From: a virus | DNA length: 64,000 bases | Virus record (IMG/VR): IMGVR_UViG_3300020442_000006 | Coordinates: 62,001 to 126,000 of that record | Direction: 5' to 3' (one strand) | In this document: piece by piece, positions 61,841-64,000 of the stretch | Position numbering within the stretch: the first letter of the stretch is position 1 | Layout of the letters: every line of letters starts with the position of its first letter | Translations under genes and position numbers: made by a program | The notes under the pieces: model-generated | Databases searched by the model: none | The model's input: the letters and a program-made list of their open reading frames with translations, nothing else | Told to the model about the DNA's origin: nothing

Positions 61841-61943
61841 TAGTTATACGATACGCTGCAGCGTCTGCGTAAACTTCTGATTTTAGTTCTGCTAATGCTT
61901 TTTCTATGTCAGCAATGAGAACCTTTAGGTTTCTTTTTTTCAT
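61776..61943 (-). CDS. Small coiled-coil protein, 55 aa
   Basis: MKKRNLKVLIADIEKALAEL... from the ATG at 61943, then a helix (KSEVYADAAAYRITN) and polar end. It overlaps the GIY-YIG gene. The 61973 start is less likely. Unknown function. Confidence 0.55.
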   Translation of the reverse strand: MKKRNLKVLIADIEKALAELKSEVYADAAAYRITNGDTDRTTTYRDINDEEGICD

Positions 61944-62006
61944 AGTGTTTGTGAGGATAGACCCCAGTAGCAAAAGTAAGCGATGAGTGAGAATAAGACA
62001 AGTGCC

Positions 62007-62189
62007 TTAAGATAGATCATCAGGTACAACTTCTTCGGGTGCACCTATCATATCAAACTTTTTGACTCCGTGGTCAAATTTGAGGATACGCTCAATATGT
62101 CCTTTAACTTCCCAAGGAAATTTGGTCTCCGCTTCCACGAAGACCTCACCAACCTCAGGAATGTTTACCTTCTGTCTCCAAAGTTTCAT
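62007..62189 (-). CDS. Small conserved cyanophage protein, 60 aa
   Basis: MKLWRQKVNIPEVGEVFVEA ETKFPWEVKGHIERILKFDH. Beta-rich small domain; familiar in cyanophages near talC. ATGA overlap with the talC stop, so it is coupled to it. Function unknown. Confidence 0.6.
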   Translation of the reverse strand: MKLWRQKVNIPEVGEVFVEAETKFPWEVKGHIERILKFDHGVKKFDMIGAPEEVVPDDLS

Positions 62190-62854
62190 TCGTCTATGTG
62201 CAGTTCCTCTTGAAGTTTTGCCCAGTCGTTTTCAAACCTCTCAAGACCATTGTCTGTGAGGATATGTTTGTACATTTTATTGAAGACTTCGTATGGCATA
62301 GTCACAATGTCTGCCCCTGCATCAAAGCAACGTGCGACGTGGTGCACTTCGCGTACAGATGCAGCAAGGATCTCTGTCTCTACATCGTGCATACGATATA
62401 CTCTAGAGATTGCTTGGACTAATGAAATACCTGAGAAAGAATTGTCGTTCAGTCTGCCAACAAAAGGAGACATCATAGATGCTCCTGCCTTTGCAGCGAG
62501 GATTGCTTGTGCGACTGAAAAGATTAACGTTACGTTTGTACTGATACCATCTGCTGATAGATCACTACAAGCAATCAAACCTTCACGTGTACAGGGTAGT
62601 TTGATTGTGACGTTGGGTGCGATACTATAGTATTCGTTTGCTGCTTCAAGCATTTCTTCAGCAGTATCACCCATAACCTCTGCTGAAATTGAAGCATCCC
62701 AAGAGAACAGATCACTGATTTCCTGTATAACATCTCTTGGATTTCTACCTGCCTTCAACATAAGAGAAGGGTTAGTAGTAACACCATCGATTAGAGAAGT
62801 CTCCATCGCGTGTTGGATAAGTTCGGGGTCCGAACAATCGAGAAAGATTTTCAT
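62186..62854 (-). CDS. talC: Transaldolase TalC, 222 aa
   Basis: DGVTTNPSLMLKAG (residues 23-36), APNVTIKLPCTREG with the Schiff-base Lys (near residue 85), and SMMSPFVGRLNDNS are the TalC-type motifs. Length 222 matches the small cyanophage TalC. It moves carbon through the non-oxidative pentose-phosphate pathway, which together with the CP12-like protein supplies ribose for phage DNA. A TATAAT box (62879-62884) lies 25 nt upstream, and a terminator precedes that. Confidence 0.95.
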   Translation of the reverse strand: MKIFLDCSDPELIQHAMETSLIDGVTTNPSLMLKAGRNPRDVIQEISDLFSWDASISAEVMGDTAEEMLEAANEYYSIAPNVTIKLPCTREGLIACSDLSADGISTNVTLIFSVAQAILAAKAGASMMSPFVGRLNDNSFSGISLVQAISRVYRMHDVETEILAASVREVHHVARCFDAGADIVTMPYEVFNKMYKHILTDNGLERFENDWAKLQEELHIDE

Positions 62855-62878
62855 TCGGCAATACCTCTATCATCTTGT

Positions 62879-62884
62879 ATTATA
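62879..62884 (-). promoter_or_regulatory. TATAAT box of talC
   Basis: TATAAT on the minus strand, 25 nt before the talC ATG. No clear -35 box; the upstream sequence is the terminator of the previous unit. Confidence 0.5.
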
Positions 62885-62895
62885 TATCTTAGCAT

Positions 62896-62921
62896 AAAAA
62901 AAACACCCTGTGAAGGGTGTT
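62896..62921 (-). terminator. Rho-independent terminator
   Basis: On the minus strand an 8-bp stem (AACACCCT/AGGGTGTT, loop TCAC) followed by T's; ends the DUF4278-like gene. Confidence 0.85.
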
Positions 62922-62945
62922 CGTTTCACGAAGTTATATCTAAGA

Positions 62946-63089
62946 TTAACTCTTAGATGCGAACTTACGCTCAACCTTGATGCCTCTGTACATCATTTCG
63001 TGGTTACGATTTGATTGTGCTTCGGCGAGTACCTTTGCTTTGTACTCTTTAGCGTTGTACTTAACGCCTCTGTAAGTAATTAGTTCCAT
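62946..63089 (-). CDS. DUF4278-like small protein with YRG repeats, 47 aa
   Basis: MELITYRGVKYNAKEYKAKV..., with YRGVKY and a second MYRGIKV, the Y-R-G-x-x-Y pattern of the DUF4278 family common in cyanobacteria and cyanophages. Very basic. Followed by a terminator. Function unknown. Confidence 0.65.
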   Translation of the reverse strand: MELITYRGVKYNAKEYKAKVLAEAQSNRNHEMMYRGIKVERKFASKS

Positions 63090-63131
63090 TGAAATACTCC
63101 TAAAGTAGTTGGATGTTTTAAGTCCGTTCCT

Positions 63132-63302
63132 TTAGTCGTTTGCGTCCCACGGACATTCAGGAGTTGCCTCTTGAATGACTTGAACCAACTCGATCTTCTC
63201 CCCAGGGGAGAGTTGTTCGTGCCCCTGTACGTTTTGGATAAACCTCAACGCATCGTGACACTGAATATCGGTGTACATTAACAGCAACAAGTGCATTAAC
63301 AT
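63132..63302 (-). CDS. Small hypothetical protein, 56 aa
   Basis: MLMHLLLLMYTDIQCHDALR..., ending QVIQEATPECPWDAND. The EKIELVQVIQEAT...C-P-W-D-A end is familiar from cyanophage small proteins. A competing frame (63157-63387) would translate the structured element upstream. Unknown function. Confidence 0.55.
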   Translation of the reverse strand: MLMHLLLLMYTDIQCHDALRFIQNVQGHEQLSPGEKIELVQVIQEATPECPWDAND

Positions 63303-63317
63303 AGTTGTTCAAGCATA

Positions 63318-63370
63318 GGGATGAACGCTCCGTTCCGCGACTTACTTGCGTCCTCCAAGGAGGATGAACG
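63318..63370 (-). promoter_or_regulatory. Candidate structured leader element with direct repeats
   Basis: A 53-nt segment flanked by direct repeats GGATGAACG (63319-63327 and 63362-63370). It includes a hairpin (GAACG/CGTTC, 63323-63335) and a near-perfect palindrome (TCCTCC/GGAGGA, 63351-63364). It lies in the 5' leader of the 56-aa gene. I recall closely similar sequences from other cyanobacterial and cyanophage genomes, but cannot check this. Confidence 0.4.
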
Positions 63371-63395
63371 TATGGATATGATAACATACCCTGTA

Positions 63396-63521
63396 TTATT
63401 TAGCAACATCTTTCTTTTTGTAACGTTTTCTATTCCTACGGATACCTATACCTTTATCTCGTTTAAGATCCCGCTTAAGTTGCCTGAGGAACTTAAGATG
63501 TAGTTTAAGTTGATTATGCAT
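63396..63521 (-). CDS. Very basic small protein, 41 aa
   Basis: MHNQLKLHLKFLRQLKRDLK..., mostly Lys and Arg (RNRKRYKKKDVAK). It overlaps the end of the oxygenase gene by 76 nt. Its composition could bind nucleic acid. Coding status moderate. Confidence 0.4.
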   Translation of the reverse strand: MHNQLKLHLKFLRQLKRDLKRDKGIGIRRNRKRYKKKDVAK

Positions 63522-63994
63522 CGATAGTCATTGTACTGCGGATTACTGCTCGCGTGAAAGTTATGACCATCGAAGATAATAAACCTACCTTGACGTGGTT
63601 CGATCTTAGTTTTCAGCGTCAGTTTCTTACGTGATCCATCGTACATTTCATTGAAGAAGAACGTAGGACCATCTGAATCGTTCACATAATACAGCAACGT
63701 CATATGTGGAAAATCATAATCCACGTGTGGTGTATGGTATAGATGCTTCGATTCTTTCTTAGTTAATAGATTGATTTTGATACGTCTGAACTTTTCAAAG
63801 TCTCCTAGTTCGTCAGCGAAGTTCTCAGAAATATATTTCCACAGTGGTTCCACCACAATATCCCAAGCGTGTTGGGAAGAAATTTCTCCGTGGTTGTTTA
63901 CAACTGTGTGCTGAAACTGGGGATCCTCCCCCGACAATTCATCGGGGATAGAATCATTGAACTTAGGGTCATACCCAGTTGTTTCAGTAATCAT
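63446..63994 (-). CDS. 2OG-Fe(II) oxygenase, likely 5'-truncated by window end
   Basis: Complete core: YHTPHVDYDFPHMTLLYYVN (HxD), FDGHNFHASS (distal His) and DYRCIINLNYI (Arg). The frame is open to the right edge of the window, and P4H-type relatives have 20 or so extra N-terminal residues, so the real start probably lies beyond 64000; the ATG at 63994 is an alternative. The eighth clear oxygenase-family member in the window besides the degenerate one at 8670. Confidence 0.75.
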   Translation of the reverse strand: MITETTGYDPKFNDSIPDELSGEDPQFQHTVVNNHGEISSQHAWDIVVEPLWKYISENFADELGDFEKFRRIKINLLTKKESKHLYHTPHVDYDFPHMTLLYYVNDSDGPTFFFNEMYDGSRKKLTLKTKIEPRQGRFIIFDGHNFHASSNPQYNDYRCIINLNYILSSSGNLSGILNEIKV

Positions 63995-64000
63995 ATACCA

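Noticed and set aside
63157-63387. 76-codon frame across the structured leader element
   Set aside because: It conflicts with the 56-aa gene, whose C-terminus is familiar from cyanophages, and would translate the repeat-rich leader.

Overview
The window reads as part of the genome of a T4-like cyanomyovirus infecting marine Synechococcus or Prochlorococcus. It combines T4-type structural and replication genes (gp4, gp48, gp53, gp54-like, gp26/gp51, gp27-like, gp5, gp32, gp33, RNase H) with phage-borne photosynthesis and carbon genes: psbA, three hli, talC, a CP12-like gene, two CpeT-like genes and a PsbN-like gene. It also has PhoH, ThyX, tryptophan halogenases and many 2OG-Fe(II) oxygenases. 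Nearly everything is on the minus strand; only gp48, gp53 and one small gene (42862-45182) are on the plus strand. All family names come from recognising motifs by eye; no database search was possible.

Layout. 1-7.3 kb: dense small early-type genes, a PD-(D/E)XK nuclease and an SF2 helicase. They are broken into units by a recurrent junction: an inverted repeat just after a stop codon, sometimes a terminator, then a TATAAT-type promoter. 7.3-16.3 kb: a tightly overlapping operon of six 2OG-Fe(II) oxygenase-like proteins, two DUF6065-like proteins and two flavin-dependent halogenases, apparently read from the late promoter of a tail-fibre gene. 16.3-26.9 kb: tail fibre, glycine-rich adhesin and baseplate-associated proteins, each behind a late-type (T/C)(A/T)AAATA motif. 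27-34.5 kb: small genes, tRNA-Thr, CpeT-like pair, PsbN-like, Phd-like, gp5 hub, a secreted metalloprotease, another oxygenase and a CP12-like protein. 34.5-42.9 kb: gp27-like hub, two tape-measure-like proteins, gp51/gp26, gp54-like and gp4. 45-52 kb: gp32, DUF1825, gp33, exonuclease, PhoH, ThyX, RNase H and glutaredoxin. 52-64 kb: porin-like protein, tRNA-Ser, a 1218-residue virion protein with a DUF4114-like motif, psbA, a lysozyme-like protein, three hli, tRNA-Arg, a GIY-YIG nuclease, talC and a final oxygenase cut by the window edge.

How it fits together. Early units carry small host-takeover proteins. The photosynthesis and pentose-phosphate genes (psbA, hli, talC, CP12-like, CpeT-like) would keep light capture running and divert carbon to nucleotide synthesis, matched by ThyX and glutaredoxin. 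The late block builds baseplate, hub and fibres.

The most unusual points are: the halogenase/oxygenase/DUF6065 operon physically and transcriptionally joined to adhesin genes; a likely -1 frameshift joining gp26 to gp51; an L,D-transpeptidase-like domain on the tape-measure protein while gp5 lacks a visible lysozyme domain; and the repeated early-unit junction element.
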